Of a DNA stretch of 64,000 bases, positions 7,975-16,880 are shown in pieces (position 1 is the stretch's first letter; every line of letters begins with the position of its first letter). Below the pieces are notes generated by a model that searched no databases, was not told the origin of the DNA, and saw only the letters and a program-made list of their open reading frames with translations. The DNA comes from Maribellus luteus (lineage in GTDB: Bacteria; Bacteroidota; Bacteroidia; Bacteroidales; Prolixibacteraceae). Location: assembly GCF_003576475.1 (NCBI RefSeq), contig NZ_QWGR01000001.1, positions 124,001-188,000 of the forward strand, in the 5' to 3' direction. Position numbers and translations under genes: made by a program.

Positions 7975-10900
7975 TTAAAAGGTCAAATCAATATTAAAAC
8001 CAATGGTTCGCATTGAAGGCAGCTGCAAGCCTGCTTCATCTCTAACGCCTGATCTTCCCGAAATAGTAAAGCTATCGAGATCAGCATATGTGTCATCTTT
8101 TGTCCAGTAGAATAAATTGCGGGCCACTACCGAGAAACTTGCTTTTGAAAACGGAAGCTTCTGCAGGGTTGCGTCAGTAAAGTTGTAGGTTAAGGATACT
8201 TCCCGAAGCTTAACAAACGTTTTTTCCAGTGTTACGCTGGGCCAATCTGCCTTGTAACGTTTTGCCCAGTCTTCGTAAAACACCAGTTGAGTATTGTCTG
8301 CATACTCTCTTGTGTCCTCAATAATGTTTCCTTCAGGATCGTAGGTTGCCTCGCCCGAAACCACTATTTTGCCCGGCACCAACATGGTTTTAATTCCCTG
8401 GTTACCCAATTCGCGGTTCTGACCGATTGCATCGGGGTGTGATCCCGAACGCCACAGATCCCTGGTCAGGTTATCAAACAGGAAGCCTCCAACACGGCCA
8501 TCAATCAGGAAAGACAAATCAAAATTCTTGTAGCTTAAATTGTTCGTTAAGCCAAAGGTCCAGTCCGGCTCATAGTATCCCTGTTTTTGCACGTGTTCGG
8601 TACGCAACGGCAGACCATTTGATCCAATAATCAGATCTCCATCGGGAGTTTTTTGCCAATTGTAATACCAATAGCTTCCGGTTCTGTCGCCAATCTCCGT
8701 CCTTCCTTCTGCCAACCGAGGCGATCCGTCCAGGTTATCAGGCAAACTTTTGAGTGTTTCCCGGTACATGTCCCAGTTAAGGGTCATATCCCACGAAAAA
8801 TCCTGGGTTTTAACCGGAGTTCCCGTTAAAACTACTTCCCAACCATAGCGTTCGACTTCTCGTCCGTTGGTTTTATGATAGCCGTAACCTGTCGCATTTG
8901 AAATGGATTGATCGTAGATTTGCGGTCCGTTAATTAAGTTAAAGTAGGTAACGTCGACGCCTAAGCGATTATCAAAGAAACGAAGATCGGCACCGTACTC
9001 AAACGATGAGTTAAACTGTGGTTGCAGATTGGGATCAATGAGCGTGCCCGATATCCATGCAGTTGGCATGTTCCGTCTTTTAGAAGTTCCCAGGGTATTA
9101 ATTGCAGAATAAGCTCCCAGGTCGCCACCTACTTTTGCATAAGCTCCCCTCAACTTGAAAAAGCTGATTAAATCCGGCAAATCAACCATTTTATCAACGA
9201 TGGCACTTACCGAAACAGAAGGATAGAAGAAGGCATCGTTTCCTTCGATTAAAGCAGAAGAACGGTCTCTGCGAAGTGTTGCATTTACAAAAAACAAGTC
9301 TTTAAATCCCAGGTCAACATAAGTATACAAACTGTTTACTGCCTTTTTTGACAGGTAACTTCCCGGCAGTACTTTTTCTGCACTATTCGACAAAGTATAA
9401 AGTCCCGGCACAACCATATTGGAAGTTCCTGCCGAAGAATTCCTGTAATGATCGTTTAAAACATTTCCTCCCAGTGAAGTATTTAGCTCTAGCTGATCAT
9501 TGAAAAATTTATCGGCATAGTTAAACAGGAAATCGGTATTTTTTGTAACCGTTTTATAGTTATAAATAGCGTATCGACCTTCCCTGTCAGGAATACCATA
9601 ATCGTAGAACGAAAATGGGTCACGGCTCTCACGAATCAGGTTATCATCGTGAATGTGATGGCGAACAAACACATTCATCTTGTCGTTAATTTTGTAATTC
9701 AGTTTTGCAAAAGCAATTATATCAGAACGATCATAACTCCTTTTTCTCTCTTTAGCCCAAAACCAGGGATTATTGTATCTCCATTTTTCGGCAAAACGCT
9801 GTTCAATACCTTCTTTTCCTTCTTCCCAGTAATTTTTCATATCGTTGATATCCCAGTGCGCTCCACCCCAGATAGAGATAAGATAAATCGGGCTGGTGGG
9901 GCCGTATTCAGTTCTTGGGATGTTGGGAGTTTCCTGGGTATTGTACTGCAATGACGCTTCAACCTTGAATTTCTTTGATAGATTCAAATCACCGGCAATC
10001 CTTAGAGTATTAATATCCAATTTGCTTCCCGGTACAATTCCTTTTACTTTCCGGTAGGTATCCGATAAAATAACCGAACCATATTTCCCGGTATTTTTTA
10101 CCGTTACATTGTAGGTTCCGGTAAAACCGGTCTGAAGAAAATCGTCGAGATTGTTTGTGTTTCGTGTTACCCATGGAGTCGGGATTCTTTCACCCGTCTC
10201 CGGATTAATGGGGCTGTCCCACTGAGGCAGTAAGCGGCCATCAAAACGTGGTCCCCAAATATCGTAGTCACTGTCGTTAATACCACCACCACGGCCATCG
10301 TAATACTCGTACTGACCACGCGATCCCGGGCCAAATTCGGTTTGTGCTCTTGGAATACGAATAAAAGAAGTTTGGAAAGTATTGGTACTGTTAAAGCTAA
10401 CAGTCGTTTTTTCTTCTTGCTGAACACCTTTTTTCAAGGTAATCTGAATGGCTCCGTTAAGCCCGCGTGATCCATAGAGTGCCGCAGATACAGGCCCTTT
10501 CAACACACTTATGTTTTCGATATCATCGGAGTTAAAGTTCCATCCATCGGCACTTACCGGAACACCGTCAATTACAATCAGCGGTTGCTTGCCACGAAGA
10601 TACACCTGAGGATCGCCAAAAAATTCGCTGGTATTTGCAACAATTACTCCCGCAATTTTCCCGGTAAGACTTTCAATAACCGTGGGAGCTTTGGCTTTTT
10701 GCAGCGATTCGCCCTTTACTTCCTGTACCGAGTAGCCAACTCGCTTTTTTAATTTCTTAATACCAAGGGCAGTAACTACTACTTCGTCAACACCAACAGA
10801 AGTTTCCTGCATTACCACATCCACTACACTTTGTCCGTCTACCGAAACTTCGAGTGTTTCCAATCCAATAAACGAAAACACCAGTGTCCCGTTTTCAGGA

Positions 10901-11421
10901 ATACGAGACAAAGAGAATTCTCCGTCACTATTTGAGGTCGTGCCGTTGGTCGTTCCTTTCAAAACAATTGTAACTCCCGGAAGAGGCTGTCCGTTTTTGT
11001 CTGTTACAGTACCGGAAACTGATTTTTGCTGAACCGAATCTCCTTTGCCTTCCTTTTTCGAGAGTATTATCTGTTTATTGTTAAAGGTGTAGGTCACACC
11101 TTTGTCTTTAAACAATATGTCTAATACCTCTACTACTGATTTGTTTTTAATATCAAGTGTTACAATTTCGTTGAGATCCAATACTTTGTTGTTGTAAAAC
11201 AAAAAGTATTCACTTTCTTTTTCAATAAGTTGCAGCACTTCTGACAGGGTTGTGTTTTCAACCTTAATGTTTAATTTACTGCCTTGTGCAAAATTGTCTA
11301 AAGCCAAAGATTGAAGGCTTGTCAAAACAATAAGAAAAATACTCAAGCGCATAATTTTAACGATTTTTTTGACACAGCTAAATAAATAACTGTGGTCCTT
11401 TAGGAACCATTTTTTTTTCAT
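7975..11421 (-). CDS. SusC/RagA-family TonB-linked outer-membrane transporter with STN domain
   Basis: This protein has 1148 residues. After an extended leader (MKKKWFLKDHSYLF, then a hydrophobic segment to about residue 45) comes a Secretin/TonB N-terminal (STN) domain (about 50-125). Then follow a carboxypeptidase-like beta-sandwich (VSGTVTDKNGQPLPGVTI, about 138-215), a plug domain with the SusC signature (VDEVVVTALGIKK, SVLKGPVSAALYGSRG), and the 22-strand barrel to the C-terminal F. STN domains couple the transporter to the FecR anti-sigma factor, so this barrel probably both imports the ligand and signals its presence. FecR and the ECF sigma gene lie directly upstream. The long start is supported by an AAAAGT-ATG-A8 context shared with the other two susC genes in the window. 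Confidence 0.96.
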   Translation of the reverse strand: MKKKWFLKDHSYLFSCVKKIVKIMRLSIFLIVLTSLQSLALDNFAQGSKLNIKVENTTLSEVLQLIEKESEYFLFYNNKVLDLNEIVTLDIKNKSVVEVLDILFKDKGVTYTFNNKQIILSKKEGKGDSVQQKSVSGTVTDKNGQPLPGVTIVLKGTTNGTTSNSDGEFSLSRIPENGTLVFSFIGLETLEVSVDGQSVVDVVMQETSVGVDEVVVTALGIKKLKKRVGYSVQEVKGESLQKAKAPTVIESLTGKIAGVIVANTSEFFGDPQVYLRGKQPLIVIDGVPVSADGWNFNSDDIENISVLKGPVSAALYGSRGLNGAIQITLKKGVQQEEKTTVSFNSTNTFQTSFIRIPRAQTEFGPGSRGQYEYYDGRGGGINDSDYDIWGPRFDGRLLPQWDSPINPETGERIPTPWVTRNTNNLDDFLQTGFTGTYNVTVKNTGKYGSVILSDTYRKVKGIVPGSKLDINTLRIAGDLNLSKKFKVEASLQYNTQETPNIPRTEYGPTSPIYLISIWGGAHWDINDMKNYWEEGKEGIEQRFAEKWRYNNPWFWAKERKRSYDRSDIIAFAKLNYKINDKMNVFVRHHIHDDNLIRESRDPFSFYDYGIPDREGRYAIYNYKTVTKNTDFLFNYADKFFNDQLELNTSLGGNVLNDHYRNSSAGTSNMVVPGLYTLSNSAEKVLPGSYLSKKAVNSLYTYVDLGFKDLFFVNATLRRDRSSALIEGNDAFFYPSVSVSAIVDKMVDLPDLISFFKLRGAYAKVGGDLGAYSAINTLGTSKRRNMPTAWISGTLIDPNLQPQFNSSFEYGADLRFFDNRLGVDVTYFNLINGPQIYDQSISNATGYGYHKTNGREVERYGWEVVLTGTPVKTQDFSWDMTLNWDMYRETLKSLPDNLDGSPRLAEGRTEIGDRTGSYWYYNWQKTPDGDLIIGSNGLPLRTEHVQKQGYYEPDWTFGLTNNLSYKNFDLSFLIDGRVGGFLFDNLTRDLWRSGSHPDAIGQNRELGNQGIKTMLVPGKIVVSGEATYDPEGNIIEDTREYADNTQLVFYEDWAKRYKADWPSVTLEKTFVKLREVSLTYNFTDATLQKLPFSKASFSVVARNLFYWTKDDTYADLDSFTISGRSGVRDEAGLQLPSMRTIGFNIDLTF

Positions 11422-11427
11422 ACTTTT
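11419..11427 (-). promoter_or_regulatory. A-rich translation start context of susC (locus 1)
   Basis: On the reverse strand the start reads AAAAGT-ATG followed by eight A. The same context occurs at the susC starts at 20371 and 44388. It supports the long N-terminus and may be a Bacteroidota-type, non-Shine-Dalgarno initiation signal. Confidence 0.5.
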
Positions 11428-11469
11428 GATTTTCTACTGGATTAATTATTTAATTATGATTAGTTCTAG

Positions 11470-11499
11470 CAAAGGATAGTGCGTCACCACTGTCCTTTG
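11470..11499 (-). other. fecR-susC intercistronic stem-loop, locus 1
   Basis: CAAAGGATAGTG (11470-11481) and CACTGTCCTTTG (11488-11499) form a 12-bp stem with one wobble and a 6-nt loop, starting five bases after the fecR stop. On the coding (reverse) strand no U-tract follows, so it is unlikely to be a full terminator. It may protect or delimit the susCD mRNA segment. Confidence 0.6.
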
Positions 11500-11503
11500 T
11501 TTT

Positions 11504-12538
11504 TTATTTAGCCCATATGCGTACCTCCCTGTTTTTTATGCTGGTTTTTGCAGCGGTAGAAAGTTCAATCATTTGCAATACTTCGCCCAATGTTTCATCC
11601 TGGATGGTTGCTGTGTATTTTATGTCCGAACCAATCAGCGAATCGTCCACTTCAATGTTACAATTATACCAGCGCCCTAACAACTTAACTACTTCCTTCA
11701 ACGGCGCATCTCTGAAAATCAGGCGCCCGTCTTTCCACGAAGTTGATAGTTCTGTTTTAACATTTTCAACATATAATTTTCTGGATGTCTTATCAAGTAC
11801 AGCCTGTTGCCCGGGAGCCAATTTCGTGACTACTCTTTCTTGTGAATCAAGCAGTGCGATACAACCTTCTTCGAGGGTGGTAATGATTTGACCGTCGTTA
11901 GTGTAATTGGATACATCAAACGAAGTACCCAATACTTTTACTTTCATTTGATTTACCTCTACCAGAAAAGCATGTCTTGGACTGTGCGAAACTTTAAAAT
12001 ACCCTTGTCCTGTGAGTTTTACATTTCGTTGTTTTTGTTGGGTCATAGCTATCGGATATTCGAGGCTACTTCCTGAATTCAGCCACACTTCGGTTTTGTC
12101 GGGCAAAGTAAAATGAACCCTTGATCCGGGATTTGCTTCAACCTTTTGCATGATCATTTCGGCCTGCTTGTTTTGAATATTGTCTTGGGCAAGCATGAAC
12201 CCGGTGTAAACCAGCAAAGGGATAAATAAAATGGCAGCGATTCTGGTAATGGTTGTTTTCCAGCTGATTGTACGGGATCGTTCCGCTTGCTTTTTTAGCG
12301 TCTCTTCTTGTTGCATCAGAGTCCATAACTTTAGTTTCAGATGTTCGAGAGATGGTTCTGCTGATAAACCTGAAGTATCGAGGTTTTGCCAGTGTTCTGA
12401 CATCAATTCATTGAGTTGTTTATCCTTGTAAGAAGAGCCTATGTGATTTCGTAGCTGCTCTTGTTCGCTTTCACTTAAAGTGTCTGTCAGCAATTTAGCG
12501 AGCAGCTCTTTTATGTTAGTTTTATCGATTGATTTCAT
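11504..12538 (-). CDS. FecR-family anti-sigma factor
   Basis: This 344-residue protein has an N-terminal cytoplasmic part (1-95) that should bind the sigma factor, one membrane helix (about 97-115, ITRIAAILFIPLLVYTGFML), and a periplasmic FecR domain. That domain contains VEANPGSRVHFTLPDKTEVWLNSG-type and LTGQGYFKVSHSPRHAFLVE-type motifs (about 133-215). The C-terminal DUF4974 segment (about 270-340, FRDAPLKEVVKLLGRWYN) is the usual contact for the SusC STN domain. It sits 69 bp downstream of the sigma gene and upstream of susC, the standard order for a trans-envelope signalling unit. Confidence 0.95.
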   Translation of the reverse strand: MKSIDKTNIKELLAKLLTDTLSESEQEQLRNHIGSSYKDKQLNELMSEHWQNLDTSGLSAEPSLEHLKLKLWTLMQQEETLKKQAERSRTISWKTTITRIAAILFIPLLVYTGFMLAQDNIQNKQAEMIMQKVEANPGSRVHFTLPDKTEVWLNSGSSLEYPIAMTQQKQRNVKLTGQGYFKVSHSPRHAFLVEVNQMKVKVLGTSFDVSNYTNDGQIITTLEEGCIALLDSQERVVTKLAPGQQAVLDKTSRKLYVENVKTELSTSWKDGRLIFRDAPLKEVVKLLGRWYNCNIEVDDSLIGSDIKYTATIQDETLGEVLQMIELSTAAKTSIKNREVRIWAK

Positions 12539-12607
12539 TATGTAATTCTGCGTAATGTATAGGTATACACACGAAGACGAATCAACCCCTATTGTAGAAT
12601 TAAAATT

Positions 12608-13192
12608 TTATAAGAAAATTTCGAAAAAGATAATTCCTGAGAAACCAAGCTTTAACAAATTCTGTCTGATATCAGCCAAGGCTGAGGTCATTTGATTTTC
12701 CACCGTTTTTACCGAAACATCCATTTTTTTCGCAATCTCAACATTTGAAAAATTTCTGTAACGGCTTAATATGAATATTTCTTTACGTCTGGGGGGGAGT
12801 TTGTCAATCGATTTTTTATAGGCCCTTTCCAATTCATTAAAATCCAACTCCTCATCCAGCAATACATTTTTCTCCAAATGGAGTTTGACATAATTCATGT
12901 AAACCTGCTGGTATTTTTCTTTACGGATGGTATTTAATATGGCATTTCGGGTAATGGTGAAAAGAAAAGATTCGAAGGATGTACCGGCAAGCAGCTCTTC
13001 TCTCGATTTCCAGATTTTCAAAAACACCTCCTGTACAATATCTTCAGCCTCTTGTTTGTTTTTTAGATAACCCATCGAAAAATGATAGATCTTCCGACTA
13101 TAATTATCAAATAAAACCTGAAACGCAAATGGAGATCCCTTTTGTATTTGCTCTAAGAGGTCGTTCGTTTTATTTGGCTTTAGTTCCGGCAA
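12608..13192 (-). CDS. ECF-type RNA polymerase sigma-70 factor (locus 1)
   Basis: This 194-residue protein has region 2 (LFDNYSRKIYHFSMGYL, QEAEDIVQEVFLKIW) at about 28-68. Region 4 (LPPRRKEIFILSRYRNFSNVEIAKKM, VSVKTVENQM) lies at about 133-172. It should direct transcription of locus 1 when FecR releases it. The start is a TTG at 13190-13192. No ATG lies between it and the upstream in-frame TGA, so a TTG start looks real and may limit sigma synthesis. The gene is transcribed away from the molybdenum hydroxylase operon. Confidence 0.93.
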   Translation of the reverse strand: MPELKPNKTNDLLEQIQKGSPFAFQVLFDNYSRKIYHFSMGYLKNKQEAEDIVQEVFLKIWKSREELLAGTSFESFLFTITRNAILNTIRKEKYQQVYMNYVKLHLEKNVLLDEELDFNELERAYKKSIDKLPPRRKEIFILSRYRNFSNVEIAKKMDVSVKTVENQMTSALADIRQNLLKLGFSGIIFFEIFL

Positions 13193-13550
13193 TTGGTTTA
13201 ATTCTCAGTTTAGATAGCATACAAATTAAAGTAAAATTTGACAAATTGAGAAATATGCTCAACCTTCATTGTAAGATCTATTTTTGTTATGTCATTTATG
13301 GATTAGTCGGGCGATAACTGTTCAGTTTCATCCAACACAAAAGGCTTGAATACACTATAATTCGTTTAAAATTAATCAGAACCCATTGGTATTCTTTTGG
13401 GTGCATTGTTCTGGTAGAGCGCTCGTGTATCATGCGATTATTGAAATAAACCCTCGATGTAAAATTTTCCGGACAAGGTGATCTGTTGAGTCTGTTGTAA
13501 AACCATTCTTCTTGTAACTGAGCAATCTGTTTTCTTCTTAAATTTGAAGA
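13193..13550. other. Divergent intergenic region, sigma locus 1 / mocA operon
   Basis: This AT-rich 358-bp spacer between two divergent operons must hold both promoters. It contains a small perfect palindrome (AATTTG-A-CAAATT, 13235-13247) and two TAnnTTTG-like boxes on the plus strand (13279-13286 and 13539-13546). Neither has a well-placed -33 TTTG. No gene was recognised. Confidence 0.45.
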
Positions 13551-14213
13551 ATGACAAGCACTTACCAAAATTCAGCAGACGATTCCCAAGAGACAAATCA
13601 ATCCTCAAAAAAGAAAGTTTGGTGCCTGATTTTGGCAGCGGGAGAATCAACGCGCATGAAGCAGCAAAAATTACTGATGCCCTGGAACGGGAAAACAGTT
13701 GTTGAGGCAACTGTAGAAAAGGCTTTGGCTTCAGATACTGATCAGGTGTTGGTGGTTACCGGCAGTCATCGTTCAGAAATTGAGTCGCTTTTAAAACCCT
13801 CCGGCGTTAAGATCGTAGTAAATGAAAGTTATCAGGATGGAATGCTTTCGTCGGTGCTTTGCGGAATAAAGACGATCCCTTCAGCGGTGGATGCTGTGTT
13901 GGTAATGCTGGGAGATCAACCGATGATTCAAACTTCGGTAATCAACAGGATCATTGAAATTTACCAAAAGGAAGGGGCGAAAATCATTCTCCCGGTTTGG
14001 GAGGAGAAGAGGGGACACCCGGTTTTATTTGATCTGCAATTTCGGGAAGAAATGTTCGGGCTAAAAGGAAATCCGGGATTGCGCGAATTGCTGCAACGAT
14101 ATCCGAATGATGTGAAAGAGCTGGAAGTCGATACTTCAGAGATCGTTGAAGATTTGGACACGCAGGAAGATTACCAAAAACTAAAAGATACATACTATGG
14201 CGGAAACGATTGA
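13551..14213 (+). CDS. mocA: Molybdenum cofactor cytidylyltransferase-like NTP transferase (MocA/MobA family)
   Basis: This 220-residue protein contains the nucleotidyltransferase signature LILAAGESTRM (about 27-37) with the K-x-LMPW follow-up, a VVTGSH motif, and MLGDQPMI (about 119-126). These are characteristic of MocA, which attaches CMP to molybdopterin to make the MCD form used by xanthine-dehydrogenase-type enzymes. Residues 1-20 form a polar leader without homology. The gene overlaps the start of the [2Fe-2S] subunit gene by 17 bp (same strand, different frame), so translation is probably coupled. This supports a cofactor-supply role for the hydroxylase encoded next. A -7-like box ends only four bases before the ATG. 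Confidence 0.85.
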   Translation: MTSTYQNSADDSQETNQSSKKKVWCLILAAGESTRMKQQKLLMPWNGKTVVEATVEKALASDTDQVLVVTGSHRSEIESLLKPSGVKIVVNESYQDGMLSSVLCGIKTIPSAVDAVLVMLGDQPMIQTSVINRIIEIYQKEGAKIILPVWEEKRGHPVLFDLQFREEMFGLKGNPGLRELLQRYPNDVKELEVDTSEIVEDLDTQEDYQKLKDTYYGGND

Positions 14214-14673
14214 ATTCAGGTTGAACGGTAAAAACATTGCTGTTGAACTCGATGCCTCCAAAACCTTACTGTGGGTGTTGCGTACGCATTTCAACCTCAC
14301 GGGCACCAAGTACGGATGTGGAGAAGGTTATTGCGGTGCATGCACGGTTTTGATCGACGGTTCGGCAGTCCGGTCCTGTATCACCAGTCTGGGTGAAGTG
14401 GCCGGGAAAAGTGTTGTCACGATTGAAGGACTGGCTGATGGCGATAAACTACATCCGGTGCAGCAGGCCTTTGTCGACAACGATGCGCTTCAGTGCGGGT
14501 ATTGCACCCCCGGAATGATCATGAATGCTGTCGGTCTGATCAACGACAATCCAAATCCAACCCATGAGGATATCATCTGGGGAATGGAAAACAATCTTTG
14601 TCGATGTGGTGCTCACAATCGCATAATTGAGGCTATTGAAACGGCGGCTGCCGGGATGCGCAACAAAAAGTAA
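14197..14673 (+). CDS. [2Fe-2S] subunit of a xanthine-dehydrogenase-family molybdenum hydroxylase (IorA/CoxS-like)
   Basis: This 158-residue protein is the usual length for this subunit. It has a plant-type [2Fe-2S] ferredoxin domain with CGEGYCGAC-TVL and a later Cys (about 40-62). An all-helical [2Fe-2S] domain follows, with QCGYCTPGM (about 97-105) and LCRCGAHNRI (about 137-146). It passes electrons from the molybdenum centre to an acceptor. No FAD subunit is encoded here. The two-gene arrangement is that of isoquinoline-1-oxidoreductase-type enzymes, which use a membrane cytochrome or quinone as acceptor. It overlaps mocA and is followed after 24 bp by the molybdopterin subunit. Confidence 0.95.
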   Translation: MAETIEFRLNGKNIAVELDASKTLLWVLRTHFNLTGTKYGCGEGYCGACTVLIDGSAVRSCITSLGEVAGKSVVTIEGLADGDKLHPVQQAFVDNDALQCGYCTPGMIMNAVGLINDNPNPTHEDIIWGMENNLCRCGAHNRIIEAIETAAAGMRNKK

Positions 14674-14697
14674 TACCCGAATTTAAAATCAGAAAAG

Positions 14698-16845
14698 ATG
14701 GATGAGTTCAACGATTATAAAGACTATTTGAAAAGTCACAGTTCCTTTCCGGGAATCAAACGCCGCGATTTTTTCCGTTTAATGGGAGGCGGCATTTATA
14801 TTTTCTTCCGGGCAGGAAGTGCGATGGAAATTATGGCTGCCGAAGCAGATCAAAACCGTCTTCCCAACGATTTAAATGCCTTTCTTCAGATCCATGAAGA
14901 CGGAACGGTTACCTGTTTCACCGGAAAGATTGAAATGGGGCAGGGCGTGGTAACCGGTTTGGCACAGATGCTGGCCGATGAGTTGGATGTGGCTTTTGAA
15001 AAGGTACAAATGGTAATGGGCGATACCGATCTGTGTCCGTGGGATATGGGAACTTTCGGCTCTTTGTCCACCCGCGCTTTCGGCCCATATTTGCGTGCTG
15101 CAGCGGCTGAGGCCAGAATGGTTCTTCTGATTCTGGCATCGGAAGTGCTTGGCGTTCCCCTTGAGGATTTGGACGTGAAAGAAGGCGTGGTATTCAATAA
15201 AAACGATAAAAAGAAGAAGGTTACTTATGCTCAGTTAACAGAAGGAAAAAAGATCGAACGTTTTTTGTCGGAGAAACCCGAGGTAAAAGATTATTCGGAG
15301 TTCCGGATCATGGGGCAGCCCAAGTTTCGGGTCGATAGCGTTGAAAAGGTAACGGGAAAAGCCAAATATTCCGGAGATATTCGCCTCCCGGGAATGGTTT
15401 ATGCGCGTATCCTTCGTCCACCGTCGCATGCGTCGAAGCTGGTTTCCGTTGATACTTCGGAAGCTGAAAAAGTGGAGGGCATTCAAATTGTAAAGGACGA
15501 CGATTTGGTGGCAGCCTTGCACGAAGATCCGGAAATGGCCGACAAAGCACGGCGTTTGTTTAAAGCCGAATTTGCAGGCGATGAAAAGCCGGTCAGCAAC
15601 GAAAATGTCTTTGCTTATTTGAGTGAAAACGCACCCGAAGGCAATACAAATATCAACGAAGGGGATCTGGAAACCGGGAAAAAATCATCTGAAGATATAT
15701 TTGAAAACGAATTTTACGATGGGTATGTGGCGCATTTGCCAATGGAACCGCATACGGCAATGGCTTTTCTTGAAGACGGAAAAATGACGGTTTGGGCAGG
15801 AACGCAAACACCTTTTTCGGCAAAAAGCAACATTGCCCGTGTTTTGGGTTTTGAGGAAGAAAATGTGCGGGTAAAACCTCCGTATCTGGGAGGTGGTTTT
15901 GGCGGAAAATCGGCGCACCAACAGGCGGTTGAGGCAGCGCGGCTGGCAAAAATAACCGGAAAGCCTGTGATGGTCGACTGGAACCGTCAGGAAGAATTTT
16001 TCTTTGATGAATTCCGGCCGGCAGCGATTGTTAAAATCGACTCGGGGGTGGATGATAAAGGGAAAATCGTGTTTTGGGACTACCATGTTTATTATGCCGG
16101 AGACCGCGGTGCGGAAACTATGTACAATGTCCCGCACCAAAAACGAACCGTTTACGGACGCGGCTGGCGGGCACCGGGTATTCATCCGTTTCCTACCGGA
16201 GCCTGGCGTGGACCCGGAAACAGCACCAATACTTTTGCGCGCGAAGTTCAGATTGACATCATGGCGGCCAAAGCCGGGATCGATCCGGTGGAGTTCCGAC
16301 TAAAAAATCTGACAGACCAACGGGCAATCGATGTGTTGACAGAGGTGGCAAAAATGGCCGACTGGAAACCAGCGAAATCACCCAGCAAGCGTGGTTATGG
16401 AGTAGCGATTGGTTCGGATGCCGGTACTTACGTTGCTCACATTGCCAAAGTAGATGTGGATACCAAAACAGGTGAGGTAAAAGTGCTGAAAGTTTGGTGT
16501 GCCCAGGAAATGGGTTTTTGTGTAAACCCACAGGGAGCGACCATTCAAATGGAAGGTTGCATAAACATGGGATTGGGTTATGCACTCAAAGAAGTCGTTG
16601 AATTTGAAGGGGGCCAAGTAAAAACTTCCAATTTTGATACCTACGAAATCCCGCGTTTTTCGTGGATTCCGGAAATTGAAACCAAGATTCTGGATCGCAA
16701 TGCACCGCCGCAGGGTGGAGGCGAGCCTGCCATTGTGTGCATGGGAGCTGTGATTAACAACGCCATTTATGATTTAACCGGTGCGCGCTTGTTCGAAATG
16801 GCAATGACACCCCAAAGGATTTTGGAAGCACTAAAAAATGTATGA
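14698..16845 (+). CDS. Molybdopterin-binding catalytic subunit of a xanthine-dehydrogenase-family hydroxylase (IorB-like, Tat-exported)
   Basis: This 715-residue protein has a Tat-type leader, KRRDFFRLMGGG (about 21-32), so the folded complex is probably exported to the periplasm. The family motifs are present: GKIEMGQGVVTGL (about 77-89), the aldehyde-oxidase a/b hammerhead segment (about 217-330), YLGGGFGGKS (about 398-407), GAWRGPG (about 502-508) for cofactor contact, and GGGEPAIVCMGAVINNAIYDLTG near the end. The Glu of the GGGEP motif is the expected catalytic base. The split between short N-terminal and longer C-terminal parts matches IorB-like enzymes, which hydroxylate N-heterocycles or oxidise aldehydes. 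The exact substrate is not predictable. Confidence 0.92.
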   Translation: MDEFNDYKDYLKSHSSFPGIKRRDFFRLMGGGIYIFFRAGSAMEIMAAEADQNRLPNDLNAFLQIHEDGTVTCFTGKIEMGQGVVTGLAQMLADELDVAFEKVQMVMGDTDLCPWDMGTFGSLSTRAFGPYLRAAAAEARMVLLILASEVLGVPLEDLDVKEGVVFNKNDKKKKVTYAQLTEGKKIERFLSEKPEVKDYSEFRIMGQPKFRVDSVEKVTGKAKYSGDIRLPGMVYARILRPPSHASKLVSVDTSEAEKVEGIQIVKDDDLVAALHEDPEMADKARRLFKAEFAGDEKPVSNENVFAYLSENAPEGNTNINEGDLETGKKSSEDIFENEFYDGYVAHLPMEPHTAMAFLEDGKMTVWAGTQTPFSAKSNIARVLGFEEENVRVKPPYLGGGFGGKSAHQQAVEAARLAKITGKPVMVDWNRQEEFFFDEFRPAAIVKIDSGVDDKGKIVFWDYHVYYAGDRGAETMYNVPHQKRTVYGRGWRAPGIHPFPTGAWRGPGNSTNTFAREVQIDIMAAKAGIDPVEFRLKNLTDQRAIDVLTEVAKMADWKPAKSPSKRGYGVAIGSDAGTYVAHIAKVDVDTKTGEVKVLKVWCAQEMGFCVNPQGATIQMEGCINMGLGYALKEVVEFEGGQVKTSNFDTYEIPRFSWIPEIETKILDRNAPPQGGGEPAIVCMGAVINNAIYDLTGARLFEMAMTPQRILEALKNV

Positions 16846-16851
16846 AATAAG

Positions 16852-16880
16852 AAAGGCTGTCATCGACAGCCTTTTATTTT
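16852..16880. terminator. Terminator between convergent genes
   Basis: AAAGGCTGTC (16852-16861) and GACAGCCTTT (16865-16874) are perfect arms with a tight loop. TTTATTTTTT follows on the plus strand. It ends the hydroxylase operon and sits right at the 3' end of the convergent DUF2264 gene. Confidence 0.85.

Noticed and set aside
11470-11499. fecR-susC hairpin as a plain intrinsic terminator
   Set aside because: The T-run lies on the plus-strand side, while the genes are transcribed on the reverse strand. Read in the sense direction the stem is followed by CTAGAAC.
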